From positions 1 through 50,266 of the forward strand of contig JARLJA010000163.1 of assembly GCA_031291445.1 (NCBI GenBank): a stretch of 50,266 nt of DNA. Direction: 5' to 3'. A program made the position numbers and the translations under genes. How positions within the stretch are numbered: position 1 is the stretch's first letter; the number at the start of each line of letters is the position of its first letter. The notes under the pieces are model-generated. The model saw nothing but the letters and a program-made list of their open reading frames with translations, searched no databases and was not told where the DNA came from. Positions 26,303 through 34,940 of this stretch are shown in pieces. Origin of the DNA: Xanthobacteraceae bacterium (GTDB lineage Bacteria > Pseudomonadota > Alphaproteobacteria > Rhizobiales > Xanthobacteraceae).

Positions 26303-26641
26303 CCACCGCCGCCGGTGCTGCAGGTGATCGCTCCGCCGGATTATCAGCGGGTCTATGCCGAGGAGGTCGCCAACGCCCATGTCCGCGTCCGCCCCAAGGC
26401 CGGCGATGGCGCGGTGGTGAACGGCATCGCTTTCCGCGCGGCCGGGCAGAAGCTCGGCCACGCGCTGAAGGACAATCGCGGCCAGCCGATCCATGTCGCC
26501 GGCTCGCTGGCGATTGACCGCCGGCAGGGCAGCGAACGGGCGCAGCTGCGCGTCATCGACGTCGCGGTGCCCGATCCCGGGCCGGCGCATATCCGGTGAG
26601 CGCTGGAGCGCGATCGGACGGGATCGAATCGCGCTCGCGTC
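26249..26641 (+). repeat. 393-base direct repeat (fused mltB/recJ scar), copy 2
   Basis: Partner of 25021-25413. The two copies are 1228 bases apart and could delete the PEP-CTERM segment by homologous recombination. Confidence 0.92.
26337..26640 (+). pseudogene. recJ 3' end fragment, copy 2
   Basis: Matches the last 88 codons of recJ plus about 40 bases. The frame is still open to the native stop; with an ATG at 26291 in the inverted mltB remnant and linker it makes a 102-codon chimeric frame. Five amino-acid changes (for example W to R and L to P) in an otherwise conserved stretch and no ribosome binding site argue that it is a remnant. Confidence 0.85.
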
Positions 26642-26704
26642 CGCTATACTGTCGAAATCGGGCGACGGGAGCGCAGCAGCAATAGAATATAGAATTGAGT
26701 GAAT

Positions 26705-26834
26705 GGCCTCCTCCGTTGTGCTATCAGGCGACGACGCTGCGCAGGCCCTTCCGGGATACCGCCGGAGGGAGCGTTTCCGCGGCTCGCGGATCCGCCGGGA
26801 CGTGCCGACACGGGAAAACGAAAGGGAAGACCTC
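26705..26834 (+). promoter_or_regulatory. Candidate molybdenum-cofactor (Moco/Tuco) riboswitch ahead of mosB
   Basis: A 130-base structured leader immediately before the first molybdenum storage gene. Helices visible: CAGGCG/CGCTG around loop ACGA (26725-26739, one bulge); CCCTTCCGG/CCGGAGGG around GATACCG (26746-26769, one bulged U); CCGCG/CGCGG around GCT (26777-26789); and a closing pairing of 26712-26718 with 26809-26815. The hairpin with GGGATACCGCC, the GTGCCGAC segment (26802-26809) and the terminal CGAAAGGGA resemble, from memory, the Moco RNA motif of Rfam. The ribosome binding site GGGAAG (26824-26829) overlaps that 3' segment, which suggests control of translation start. Not checked with a covariance model. 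Confidence 0.62.
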
Positions 26835-27647
26835 ATGGCCAACACGACGGCGGAGCTCGAGGCACTGCTCATGCAGCGTTCGCTGACCGACGCGCAACTC
26901 GAAGCGGCGGCGAGTGCGGCGCCGGATTTCCGGATCCTGCCGGATGCGACGGTCGTCAAGATCGGCGGGCAGAGCGTCATCGACCGCGGTCGCGCCGCCG
27001 TCTACCCGCTCGTGGACGAGATTGTCGCCGCCCGCAAAGCCCACAAACTGCTGATCGGGACCGGCGCAGGCACCCGGGCCCGGCACCTCTATTCAATCGC
27101 GGCGGGGCTCAATCTGCCGGCCGGCGTGCTGTCGCAACTCGGCGCCTCGGTTGCCGATCAGAACGCCGCGATGCTGGGGCAGCTGCTCGCGAAGCACGGC
27201 ATCTCCATGGTCGACGGCGCCGGGCTGTCGGCGGTGCCGCTCTACCTCGCCGAGGTCAACGCCGTCGTGTTCAGCGGCATGCCGCCCTACGGCCTGTGGA
27301 CGCGCACCGCCCCTGACGGCGTCATCCCGCCTTACCGCACCGACGCCGGATGTTTCCTCCTCGCCGAGCAGTTCGGCTGCAAGGCGATGATCTACGTGAA
27401 GGACGAAAACGGTCTCTACACCGAGAACCCGAAGACCTCGAAGGGCGCCACCTTCATCCCGAAGATCTCGGTGGCCGAGATGAAGGCCAAGGGACTGCAC
27501 GATTCGATCCTCGAATTCCCGATGCTCGACCTGCTGGTGTCGGCACGCCACGTCCGCCAGGTGCAGGTCGTGAACGGCCTCGTCCCCGGCAATCTGACCC
27601 GCGCACTTGCCGGCGAGCACGTCGGCACCATCATCACCGCGAGCTGA
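26835..27647 (+). CDS. mosB: Molybdenum storage protein beta subunit
   Basis: A 270-residue amino-acid-kinase-fold protein nearly identical in layout and length to the beta subunit of Azotobacter vinelandii MoSto. It starts [19 protein letters not shown], has [14 protein letters not shown] (nucleotide-binding region) and [15 protein letters not shown], and ends [13 protein letters not shown]. MoSto is an alpha3-beta3 cage that stores over a hundred molybdenum or tungsten atoms as polyoxometalate clusters using ATP. ATG 26835 fits the family start and has GGGAAG upstream; the frame is open 44 codons further up but that part is the structured leader. The alpha gene follows after 13 bases. Confidence 0.94.
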   Translation: MANTTAELEALLMQRSLTDAQLEAAASAAPDFRILPDATVVKIGGQSVIDRGRAAVYPLVDEIVAARKAHKLLIGTGAGTRARHLYSIAAGLNLPAGVLSQLGASVADQNAAMLGQLLAKHGISMVDGAGLSAVPLYLAEVNAVVFSGMPPYGLWTRTAPDGVIPPYRTDAGCFLLAEQFGCKAMIYVKDENGLYTENPKTSKGATFIPKISVAEMKAKGLHDSILEFPMLDLLVSARHVRQVQVVNGLVPGNLTRALAGEHVGTIITAS

Positions 27648-27660
27648 GAGGACCATCGTC

Positions 27661-28494
27661 ATGGTCGACACCATCAACGACATCAAGCACGTCGCCTCGC
27701 CGCTCGCGCGCCAGACCCTCCTCGACGGCGAGCTCACCCGGCCCGTCGCCGGCGGGCGCCCGATCCGGCTGCTTCCCTGGCTGCAGGTCGTGAAGATCGG
27801 CGGCCGTTCGATCATGGATCGTGGCCGGGATGCGATCCTGCCGCTCGTGGACGAGCTGCGGAAACTGTTGCCGGAGCACCGTCTGCTCATCCTGACCGGG
27901 GCGGGGATCCGCGCCCGCCATCTCTACGGCGTCGGCCTCGACCTCGGCCTGCCGGTCGGCTCGCTCGCTCCGCTCGCCGCCAGCGAGGCCGGCCAGAACG
28001 GCCACATCCTGGCATCCTTGCTCGCGCCGGAAGGCGTCTCCTACGCCGAACACCCGACCATCGCCAACCAGCTCGCGATCCATCTCTCCGCGGCTCGCGC
28101 GGTCGTCGGCAGCGCCTTTCCGCCGTACCATCACCACGAATTCCCGACCTCGCGCATTCCGACGCACCGCGCCGACACGGGCTCGTTTCTGCTCGCCGAC
28201 GCGCTGGGCGCCGCCGGCCTCACCATCGTGGAGGACGTGGATGGGGTGTACGACATCGACCCCAAGGGCCCGGGCGGGGACAAGGCGAAGCTGCTCGGAG
28301 CGACCACCGCCGCCGATCTTGCGAAGCGCAAGGGCACGCTGCCGCTCGACCGCGCGCTGCCGGAGGTGATGGCGAACGCGCGCCACATCGAGCGCGTGCA
28401 GGTCGTCAATGGGCTGGTTCCCGGTCGGCTGACTGCGGCGCTGCGTGGCGAGCATGTCGGGACGATCATCCGTACCGGCGCGAAGCCGGCCTGA
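27661..28494 (+). CDS. mosA: Molybdenum storage protein alpha subunit
   Basis: A 277-residue alpha subunit of the MoSto cage. It begins [19 protein letters not shown], has [15 protein letters not shown] and [17 protein letters not shown], and keeps the histidine cluster PPYHHHEF (His157-159), which in Azotobacter helps nucleate polymolybdate. It ends [20 protein letters not shown] precedes the ATG at 27661. Both subunit genes are intact, so a functional cage is expected. No mod transport, nif or other molybdenum genes are visible nearby; the pair is the third cargo segment of the island. Confidence 0.95.
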   Translation: MVDTINDIKHVASPLARQTLLDGELTRPVAGGRPIRLLPWLQVVKIGGRSIMDRGRDAILPLVDELRKLLPEHRLLILTGAGIRARHLYGVGLDLGLPVGSLAPLAASEAGQNGHILASLLAPEGVSYAEHPTIANQLAIHLSAARAVVGSAFPPYHHHEFPTSRIPTHRADTGSFLLADALGAAGLTIVEDVDGVYDIDPKGPGGDKAKLLGATTAADLAKRKGTLPLDRALPEVMANARHIERVQVVNGLVPGRLTAALRGEHVGTIIRTGAKPA

Positions 28495-28524
28495 GCAGAA
28501 TGGCGTGCGCCGGAGCGGGGATCC

Positions 28525-28545
28525 TGGCTTCGGAACGTGAAGCCA
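28525..28545. terminator. Weak hairpin between mosA and mltB-type gene
   Basis: TGGCTTC (28525-28531) and GAAGCCA (28539-28545) form a perfect 7-base-pair stem with a 7-base loop between two converging genes. No T-tract follows, so intrinsic termination is uncertain. Confidence 0.4.
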
Positions 28546-28571
28546 CTGCTGGAGGTTGCGACAGCCTTCCC

Positions 28572-29801
28572 TCAACCGCCCTGCCGCAGCCGCGCCAGCA
28601 CCTTCAGCCCGCCATAGCCGTCGGCCGGCGTCTGCCCGACCTTGAGCTGGAAATCCCGTACCGCCTTCATGGTGTCGTTGCCGACGCGGCCGTCGGTGCC
28701 GCCGGTGTCGAATCCGGCCTGGGTGAGCCGGGTCTGCAGCTCCTGGACCTCGGCGAGCGTCAGCGCGCGCTCCGAGCCGGGAAAGGCTTGAATGAACGGG
28801 CCGCCGCCGAGGATGCGGTCGCCGAGATGGACGATCGCCAGCGCGTAGTTCATCGACGGATTGTAGCTGCGCACCGCGTAGAAGTTGGGGCCGAGCAGGA
28901 ATTCGGGGCCGCCCGGCTCCGGCACCCACAATTTGGCAGTGGCCTTCGGCTGCGGAAAGGCCACGCCGTCGGCCCGCGTCACGCCGAGCGACGCCCACTT
29001 CTCGTAGCTCCTGGCTCCGCCGGCGTGGACGCCGTGGCTGCGCACCTCGAAGCCCCAGTGTTCGTTGCGGCGGTAGTGGCCGCGGGTCACCAGGAAGCGC
29101 GCGGTCGATCCCAGCGCGTCGTCGGGCCTGCCGAACGGCGAGACACGGCCGTCGCCGTCGTAATCGGACCCGACATGGAGCCAGACCTCGGGCATCCACT
29201 GGGTGTGCCCCATGGCGCCGGCCCACGAGCCGCGCATCTCCTCGGGCGTCGACCATCCGCGCTGCACGATCTCGAGCGCGTTGAGCAGTTCTGATTCCCA
29301 GTAGGCTCTGCGGCGCGGTTCGGCCCAGGCCAGCGCGGCGAGCGAGGGAAACACCGGCCGCATGTGGTTCTGCTGCACCAGCGGATCGCCATAGGCGCTC
29401 TCCACCCCCCACAGCGCCAGCAGAGTGCCGCGCTCGACGCCGACGTCGCGCTCGATGCGCGTAAACAGCGCGGCGTTCTTCCTCAGCGCCTCCTTGCCGG
29501 CGATGATGCGCCAGTCGGAGACGCGGCGGTTGATGTACTGCCAGGTCTGCTCGGTGAACTCGGGCTGGTCGCGCAGCTGCGCGAACACGCTCATGTCGGG
29601 CTCGAGGTTGTCCATCACCCGGGAATAGGTCTCGGCCGTGATGCCGTGGGCCAGCGCGCGGGCGCGGAAGTGTTCGCGCCACTGCTCGAAGTCCGGCGCC
29701 GCTGCAGAGGCCGGGCAGGGCGCCGCGACGGAGACCGCCACGGCGGCGCCGAGGCCGAGCACGGCGCGGCGCGAGGGACGAAGGGAATCGGTCGGCGGCA
29801 T
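28572..29801 (-). CDS. Lytic murein transglycosylase (MltB family)
   Basis: A 409-residue periplasmic enzyme that cleaves peptidoglycan strands to 1,6-anhydromuropeptides. The N-terminus has a twin-arginine-like signal (PSRRAVLGLG) cleaved near ASAAA. The catalytic glutamate is Glu134 in WGVESAYGD; FARALAWAEP-like and GAMGHTQWMP motifs are of the SLT_2 domain. The last 60 residues are a peptidoglycan-binding domain (LQTRLTQAGFDTGGTDGRVG). The gene is intact, but copies of its 3' end occur twice to the left, so its end is the right border of the recJ-mltB island. Confidence 0.93.
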   Translation of the reverse strand: MPPTDSLRPSRRAVLGLGAAVAVSVAAPCPASAAAPDFEQWREHFRARALAHGITAETYSRVMDNLEPDMSVFAQLRDQPEFTEQTWQYINRRVSDWRIIAGKEALRKNAALFTRIERDVGVERGTLLALWGVESAYGDPLVQQNHMRPVFPSLAALAWAEPRRRAYWESELLNALEIVQRGWSTPEEMRGSWAGAMGHTQWMPEVWLHVGSDYDGDGRVSPFGRPDDALGSTARFLVTRGHYRRNEHWGFEVRSHGVHAGGARSYEKWASLGVTRADGVAFPQPKATAKLWVPEPGGPEFLLGPNFYAVRSYNPSMNYALAIVHLGDRILGGGPFIQAFPGSERALTLAEVQELQTRLTQAGFDTGGTDGRVGNDTMKAVRDFQLKVGQTPADGYGGLKVLARLRQGG

Positions 29802-29849
29802 GCGGGAAGCTTAGAGCATGATACGATGGGGTTCAGCTGCGATCGGCGT

Positions 29850-30060
29850 TCGATTGAGTTGTTGTCGTTCCGGGGCGGGCCACCGGGCCGCGCGAAGCGC
29901 GGACCGATGGCGCCGAGCCCGGAACCCATAGCCCCGGTGGTTGGAATGGCCCACCGCCTCCGCCCGTGAGCAAGAACGCTCGCCGAGACACAAAACTAAT
30001 GTTTGTGGTTAGATCCCGGGCTCGCGCGCGTTGCGCGCGCCCCGGGATGACGCTTCGTCT
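29850..30060. repeat. Intergenic palindromic repeat region
   Basis: The gap between two reverse genes holds GC-rich palindromes, the clearest being ATCCCGGG at 30013-30020 with CCCGGGAT at 30041-30048 around an alternating CG stretch, and a related GTTCCGGGGCGGGCC...GAGCCCGGAACCCA unit near 29866-29930. They look like the dispersed intergenic repeats common in Bradyrhizobium-type genomes. No gene is seen. Confidence 0.6.
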
Positions 30061-30112
30061 GCGGTCGAATTGAATTGCGGAGTGGCGGCTGAGGCGAGCC
30101 AGAGCGCGGCGG

Positions 30113-31879
30113 TCACTCGCCTTCGCGGGACGGAGCCGCCGGCGCCGGTGCGTCGGGCGTCGATGGCGCCTCGGGCGCGGCATGGGCCACCGCGCTCGCC
30201 GCGGCCGCCGGCTCGTCCGGAATCTCGGTTCCCCGCGCGCCAAGCAGGCGTTCATACGATGCGATCAGGGTGGCGTAGGGGTTGACCCACAGCCAGCCGT
30301 CGCGGGTGAAGACCTGGAGATCGAAGTGCAGGTGGCTGGTGGTGCCGCCGGGATAGTCCTGGTAGTTGGAGACCAGCCCGATGGCTTCGCCCTCGCTGAC
30401 GTGCCGGCCGTTGAGCAGTCCGTCGGCGTCCATGCGCGACGGGGTCATGTGCATGTAGCGGACCCGGACGTGCTCCAGCGCGGTATCGATCACGAGAAAC
30501 GCGGCCTGCTGGCCGAAGCCGCGCAGGATCATGCCGTCGCGCACGGCGACAATGGGGTAGCGGTTCGACACGCAGCGGTCGGCGCCCTCGTTGCGCAGCG
30601 GACACGACGACGGCCGGATGTCCTGGCCCTGGTGGCCGTAGCCGGTGGCGCACTGGCCGACCTCGAACTGCCGCGACTCGCAGAAATTGTCCTGCCACGG
30701 ATAGCTGTAGTTCTCGTGGGCGGATTCGTCGAACACCAGCGGCTTGTCGTTGCGCTTGCAGCGATACGGTCCGCCCTTGGCCCGCGGCGATGCGGTGCGG
30801 CCGGTGAAGTTGCAGTCGCCCCAGTTCAGGAACGATTGCGAGTTGGCGAAGGCCGGCGCGTCGAGCAGCGGAAAGCGCAGCTGGGCGTAGACCGTGGGAT
30901 CGGGTCGGCCCGCCTGGCCGTGGTAGCCGCTGTTGGTGATGATCGCGCCCAGCGGGCGGTAGGTGAAATCGGGCGAGGGCGTGAGCGGCCGGTCGACCGC
31001 GACGGAGTCGATATTGCCGCGCGGGCGCTGCGGCTTGCCGCCGACGACGCGAAGTGCTCCGAGAAAGCGTTCGGCGACCGCGGAGGCCTCGCGGCAGGCG
31101 AGGCGGTTGCGGCGCGGCACGCTGTCGAGGCACAGGATCGAGACCACGTAAGGAACGCCGAAGCGCGTGAAGGCGTAGCGCACGTAGCCTTCGCGGATCA
31201 GCCGCCGCAATCCGGGATACTGGCCCGCCAGCGCCTTCACCGGCTCGCCCTTGCCGGCCAGCGGGTCGTCGATGGCGTAGACCATGAGCGAGGCGGTGAT
31301 GTGGACCTCGACCGGCTGCGCGAAGACCCGCGGCGGCATCTCCGGCGCCGCGTCGCGATCGAGCGCGAACACCGCGTCGTAGCCGGACGGGCCGGTGTCG
31401 AAGGCCGCGGTCCGGAAGCCGGCCTGATAGTGCGGCAGGATGATGCTCGGGGGCGCGCCGCCGGCGCGATCGCTGAGGTAAGCCGCGGCGTCGAACGGCA
31501 GAAGCACCGGCACCGGGCTCTGGTCGATGGCGGAAAAGATCCCCGACGTCACCGCGTTCAGTTGCACCAGCGCCGGCCAGCGCCGCGGATCGTAGGGCTT
31601 GAGGCGCCGGGCGCCGGTGAAGGTCAGGAGGCCGGCGCCGTCGGGCCGGGCGCCGAACTCGCCGCGCAGCTCGTCGATGGCCGCACGCCAGTCGGGTTGC
31701 GCGACGCTCGCCGACGGCGTCCGGAAGTCCAGCGCATGGGCTTGGCCGGCGACACCGGCGATGCAGCCGAGCCAGGCGATGACGCCGCCGAGCGCGGCCC
31801 GGATCGCCCGCGCGCGTGCTTGCCGACGGGGAGGAGCGCCGGGGACCGCCGATCGTGCCTGCCTGTCGCCCCCGTCCAA
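30113..31879 (-). CDS. M23-family metallopeptidase, secreted
   Basis: A protein of up to 588 residues with a hydrophobic signal segment (ALGGVIAWLGCIAGVAGQAHA) and a C-terminal LytM/M23 domain: zinc motif GYGHQGQDIRP and the paired HLHFDLQVF. M23 enzymes cut peptide cross-links in peptidoglycan. The N-terminal 330 residues have no domain I recognise; they include many Pro and Arg residues and VEVHITASLMVYAIDD. The C-terminus is Ala/Pro-rich. The start codon is uncertain: TTG at 31879 follows GGCGGGGAG too closely. It lies 34 bases from efp on the same strand. Confidence 0.85.
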   Translation of the reverse strand: MDGGDRQARSAVPGAPPRRQARARAIRAALGGVIAWLGCIAGVAGQAHALDFRTPSASVAQPDWRAAIDELRGEFGARPDGAGLLTFTGARRLKPYDPRRWPALVQLNAVTSGIFSAIDQSPVPVLLPFDAAAYLSDRAGGAPPSIILPHYQAGFRTAAFDTGPSGYDAVFALDRDAAPEMPPRVFAQPVEVHITASLMVYAIDDPLAGKGEPVKALAGQYPGLRRLIREGYVRYAFTRFGVPYVVSILCLDSVPRRNRLACREASAVAERFLGALRVVGGKPQRPRGNIDSVAVDRPLTPSPDFTYRPLGAIITNSGYHGQAGRPDPTVYAQLRFPLLDAPAFANSQSFLNWGDCNFTGRTASPRAKGGPYRCKRNDKPLVFDESAHENYSYPWQDNFCESRQFEVGQCATGYGHQGQDIRPSSCPLRNEGADRCVSNRYPIVAVRDGMILRGFGQQAAFLVIDTALEHVRVRYMHMTPSRMDADGLLNGRHVSEGEAIGLVSNYQDYPGGTTSHLHFDLQVFTRDGWLWVNPYATLIASYERLLGARGTEIPDEPAAAASAVAHAAPEAPSTPDAPAPAAPSREGE

Positions 31880-31913
31880 CTCCCCGCCACCACGCTGCTA
31901 AAGGTCCCTGATC

Positions 31914-32480
31914 TTAATCCTTGGCGCGCTCGACGTAAGAGCCGTCCTCGGTCATCACCACAATTCGGGTACCGACGCCGATATGCGGGGGCACGCCGGT
32001 CCGCACGCCGTTGGAGAGGATGGCGGGCTTGTAGGACGAGGAGGCGGTCTGGCCCTTGGTGACCGGCTCGGTCTCGACGACCTCGAGGGTGACGCGCTGG
32101 GGCAGGGTGATCGACACCGGGTTGCTGTCGTGCAGCGACAGCTTGACCTTCATGTTCTCCTGCAGATAGGGCGCCGACGACCCGACGATGTCCTTGGCGA
32201 CCAGCACCTGGTCGTAGGTCTCGTTGTTCATGAAGTGGAAGCCGTCGCCGTCCTCGTACAGGTAGTTGAAATCGCGGTCCTCGATGGTGGCCCGCTCGAC
32301 CTGGTCCGTGGTCTTGAAGCGCTCGGACACCTTCACGCCGTCGCTGATGCGGCGCATTTCGATCTGGCTGACCGGGGTTCCCTTGCCGGGATGGATGTTC
32401 TCGGCGCTGAGAACCACATATAGCTTGCCATCCATGTCGATGACGTTGCCCTTGCGAATAGAACTTGCGATGACTCTCAC
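31914..32480 (-). CDS. efp: Elongation factor P
   Basis: A 188-residue translation factor, the canonical length, that relieves ribosome stalling at polyproline stretches. The three beta-barrel domains are recognisable ([59 protein letters not shown]). The modified lysine is Lys33 in HPGKGTP. Start is GTG at 32480 with AGGAAA upstream. The modification enzymes EpmA and EpmB are encoded by the divergent neighbours, so Lys33 is expected to be beta-lysylated. Confidence 0.96.
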   Translation of the reverse strand: MRVIASSIRKGNVIDMDGKLYVVLSAENIHPGKGTPVSQIEMRRISDGVKVSERFKTTDQVERATIEDRDFNYLYEDGDGFHFMNNETYDQVLVAKDIVGSSAPYLQENMKVKLSLHDSNPVSITLPQRVTLEVVETEPVTKGQTASSSYKPAILSNGVRTGVPPHIGVGTRIVVMTEDGSYVERAKD

Positions 32481-32615
32481 GGATCGGTTTCCTGGATGTT
32501 GGGGCTGGAGCCGGGCCGGGACCCGATGCCCGGCCGCGGGCGGTGTTTCGGCCGGCAACATACTGAGAATTCGCCATAAAGCCAGCGTTTTGCGGCGAAA
32601 TCGGGTGGCGGCGGG
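32481..32615. promoter_or_regulatory. Divergent efp/epmA promoter region
   Basis: 135 bases shared by the efp gene (reverse) and epmA (forward). It contains the promoters of both, but I could not assign clear -35/-10 pairs. Confidence 0.5.
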
Positions 32616-33668
32616 ATGCTGACCGACAACTTCCCGTCCCCATGGTGGGCGCCCGAGCGCCACGCCGATCGCCGGCCGTTCCTGCGGGCCCGGGCCGCGA
32701 TTGCGCGAGCGCTGCGGGCATGGTTCGAGGCCGCCGGATTTACCGAGGTCGAGACCGCGATCCTGCAGGTGTCGCCAGGCAATGAAACCCACCTCCATGC
32801 GGCGTCGGCCCAGGTCACGCTGCCGTCCGGGCGGCACCTGAGGCGGTATTTCCGGACCTCGCCCGAATTCGCCTGCAAGAAGCTTCTGGCCGCCGGCGAG
32901 GATCGAATCGTCGAATTCGCGCGGGTCTTCCGTGATCGCGAGCGCGGCGACCTCCATCTGCCCGAATTCACCATGCTGGAATGGTATCGCGCCGGCGCGC
33001 CTTGCGACGCGGTGATCGCCGATACCGTCGGCGTCGTCGCCGAGGCCGCCCGCACCACCGGGACGCGGCTGTTCTCGTTTCGGGGGCGCATCGCCGATCC
33101 GGGCGCGGAACCGGAGCGGCTGACGGTGGCCGAGGCGTTCGAGCGCTATGCCGGCATCGACCTGCTCGCCACCGTCCCCGCCGGGGGGGCCGACCGGGAT
33201 GCGCTGGCGGCGGCGGCCGCCCGCTGGGTCCGGGTCGCCGCCGACGACACCTGGTCCGATCTCTTCAGCAAGATCCTGGTCGCCCAGGTCGAGCCGAATC
33301 TGGGGCAGGGCCGCCTGACCGTGCTGTGCGACTACCCGGCGCCCGAGGCGGCGCTGGCGCGGGTCAAGCCGTCGGACCGGCGGGTCGCCGAGCGGTTCGA
33401 GGTCTATGCCTGCGGTGTCGAGCTCGCCAACGGCTTCGCCGAACTGACCGACGCCGCCGAGCAGCGCGCGCGCTTCGTCCAGGCGATGGACGAGAAGGAG
33501 CTGCGCTACGGCGAGCGTTATCCGCTCGACGAGGAGTTTCTGGCGGCGGTGGCGCGGATGCCGCCGGCGAGCGGGGTTGCGCTCGGCTTCGACCGCCTGG
33601 TGATGCTGGCGAGCGGCGCCTCCCGCGTCGACCAGGTGGCGTGGACGCCGCCGGAGGCGGACGCGTGA
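32616..33668 (+). CDS. epmA: EF-P lysine aminoacylase EpmA (GenX/PoxA)
   Basis: A 350-residue class II lysyl-tRNA-synthetase paralogue that ligates (R)-beta-lysine to Lys33/34 of EF-P. It lacks the tRNA anticodon-binding domain, giving the short length. Class II motifs are visible: [19 protein letters not shown] and [25 protein letters not shown] (motif 2 region), and [10 protein letters not shown] (motif 3) at the end. It overlaps the start of epmB (stop TGA over GTG), so both are co-transcribed. Confidence 0.95.
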   Translation: MLTDNFPSPWWAPERHADRRPFLRARAAIARALRAWFEAAGFTEVETAILQVSPGNETHLHAASAQVTLPSGRHLRRYFRTSPEFACKKLLAAGEDRIVEFARVFRDRERGDLHLPEFTMLEWYRAGAPCDAVIADTVGVVAEAARTTGTRLFSFRGRIADPGAEPERLTVAEAFERYAGIDLLATVPAGGADRDALAAAAARWVRVAADDTWSDLFSKILVAQVEPNLGQGRLTVLCDYPAPEAALARVKPSDRRVAERFEVYACGVELANGFAELTDAAEQRARFVQAMDEKELRYGERYPLDEEFLAAVARMPPASGVALGFDRLVMLASGASRVDQVAWTPPEADA

Positions 33669-34750
33669 GCCCACCGAAGCCGCTCCACGCCGCGGCCACG
33701 CTGCGCAGCGTCGGCGATCTCATCGCCCATGGGCTGGCGGCGGAGCGCGACCGCGACGATCTCGAACGGGTCGCCGCGCGCTACGCCGTCGCCGTCACCC
33801 CCGCGGTCGCCGCCCTGATCGACGCCGACGATCCGCGCGATCCGATCGCGCGCCAGTATCTGCCGAGCCGCGACGAACTGGTGTCGACGCCGGGCGAGCG
33901 GGCAGATCCGATCGGCGACGATGCCCATGCCCCGGTGCGCGGCATCGTCCATCGCTATCCCGATCGCGTGCTGCTGAAGCTCGTCCATGTCTGCGCCGTC
34001 TATTGCCGGTTCTGCTTTCGCCGCGAGATGGTGGGACCGGGCAAGGAGACTGCGCTGTCGCCCGAGGCCTATGGCGAGGCTCTCGCCTATATCCGCGCCC
34101 GGTCGCAGATCTGGGAGGTGATCCTGACCGGCGGCGATCCGCTGGTGCTGGCGCCGCGGCGCCTCGCCGAGGTGATCGCCGATCTCGCGGCCATCGATCA
34201 CGTCAGGATCATCCGGCTGCATACCCGTGTGCCGGTGGCCGATCCGGCGCGGGTCACGGCGGATCTGGTCGAGGCCCTGCGCACCCGCGGCGCCGCCGTC
34301 TGGGTCGCGCTGCATGCCAATCATCCGCGCGAATTGAGTGCCGAGGCGCGCGCCGCCTGCGCGCGGCTGGTCGACGCCGGCATCCCCATGGTCAGCCAGT
34401 CGGTGCTGCTGCGCGGCGTCAACGACGACGCCGCGACGCTCGAGGCCTTGATGCGCGGCTTCGTCGAATGCCGGATCAAGCCCTATTACCTCCATCACGG
34501 CGATCTCGCTCCGGGCACCGCGCACCTGCGCACCCCGCTGGAGGCGGGACAGGCCCTGATGCGGGCGCTGCGCGGCCGCGTCTCCGGTCTCTGCCAGCCC
34601 GACTACGTGCTCGACATCCCGGGCGGGCTCGGCAAGGTGCCGGTCGGCCCCGGCTACCTGTCGCGCGAACAGGGAACCTCGGCTCCGCGCTACCGCGTGG
34701 TGGACTATTGCGGCGACGTTCACGCCTATCCGCCGGACCAGGCGGACTGA
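33665..34750 (+). CDS. epmB: EF-P beta-lysine synthase EpmB (radical SAM lysine 2,3-aminomutase)
   Basis: A 361-residue radical SAM enzyme that makes (R)-beta-lysine for EF-P. The 4Fe-4S motif CxxxCxxC is Cys110-Ala-Val-Tyr-Cys114-Arg-Phe-Cys117 in [15 protein letters not shown]. Further motifs are LTGGDPLVL and [13 protein letters not shown] 33665 overlaps the epmA stop. Together with efp and epmA this makes a complete beta-lysylation set; the hydroxylase EpmC is not seen. Confidence 0.94.
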   Translation: MSPPKPLHAAATLRSVGDLIAHGLAAERDRDDLERVAARYAVAVTPAVAALIDADDPRDPIARQYLPSRDELVSTPGERADPIGDDAHAPVRGIVHRYPDRVLLKLVHVCAVYCRFCFRREMVGPGKETALSPEAYGEALAYIRARSQIWEVILTGGDPLVLAPRRLAEVIADLAAIDHVRIIRLHTRVPVADPARVTADLVEALRTRGAAVWVALHANHPRELSAEARAACARLVDAGIPMVSQSVLLRGVNDDAATLEALMRGFVECRIKPYYLHHGDLAPGTAHLRTPLEAGQALMRALRGRVSGLCQPDYVLDIPGGLGKVPVGPGYLSREQGTSAPRYRVVDYCGDVHAYPPDQAD

Positions 34751-34940
34751 CGGGGCTTGCTTTGCGTCAAGGCGGAACGATCGAATTTGCGGTGAATTTT
34801 CCAAATCACCGGAGGCGCGTGCACAAGCCGTTGTTGGGCGACTTGCGAGTGAGTTAGAGTGCCCCTGACCGAGTCATGAGGTCCTTGGCGCTCGGCGCGC
34901 CGGGGACGCGGATTTTCCAGAGCAAAGCGGGAAGCGAGCC

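Noticed and set aside
26640-26700. A ModE/MopA-type molybdate operator upstream of mosB
   Set aside because: Only a half-site-like CGCTATA is present; no palindromic partner was found at the expected spacing.
26703-26834. A 44-residue N-terminal extension of MosB
   Set aside because: MoSto beta proteins begin with MANxTAELE as at 26835; the upstream part is a structured RNA leader and lacks a ribosome binding site for a longer start.
22829-28571. An insertion sequence or composite transposon explaining the repeated recJ/mltB ends
   Set aside because: The repeats are gene ends with a short linker, no terminal inverted repeats, target duplications or transposase remnants were visible.
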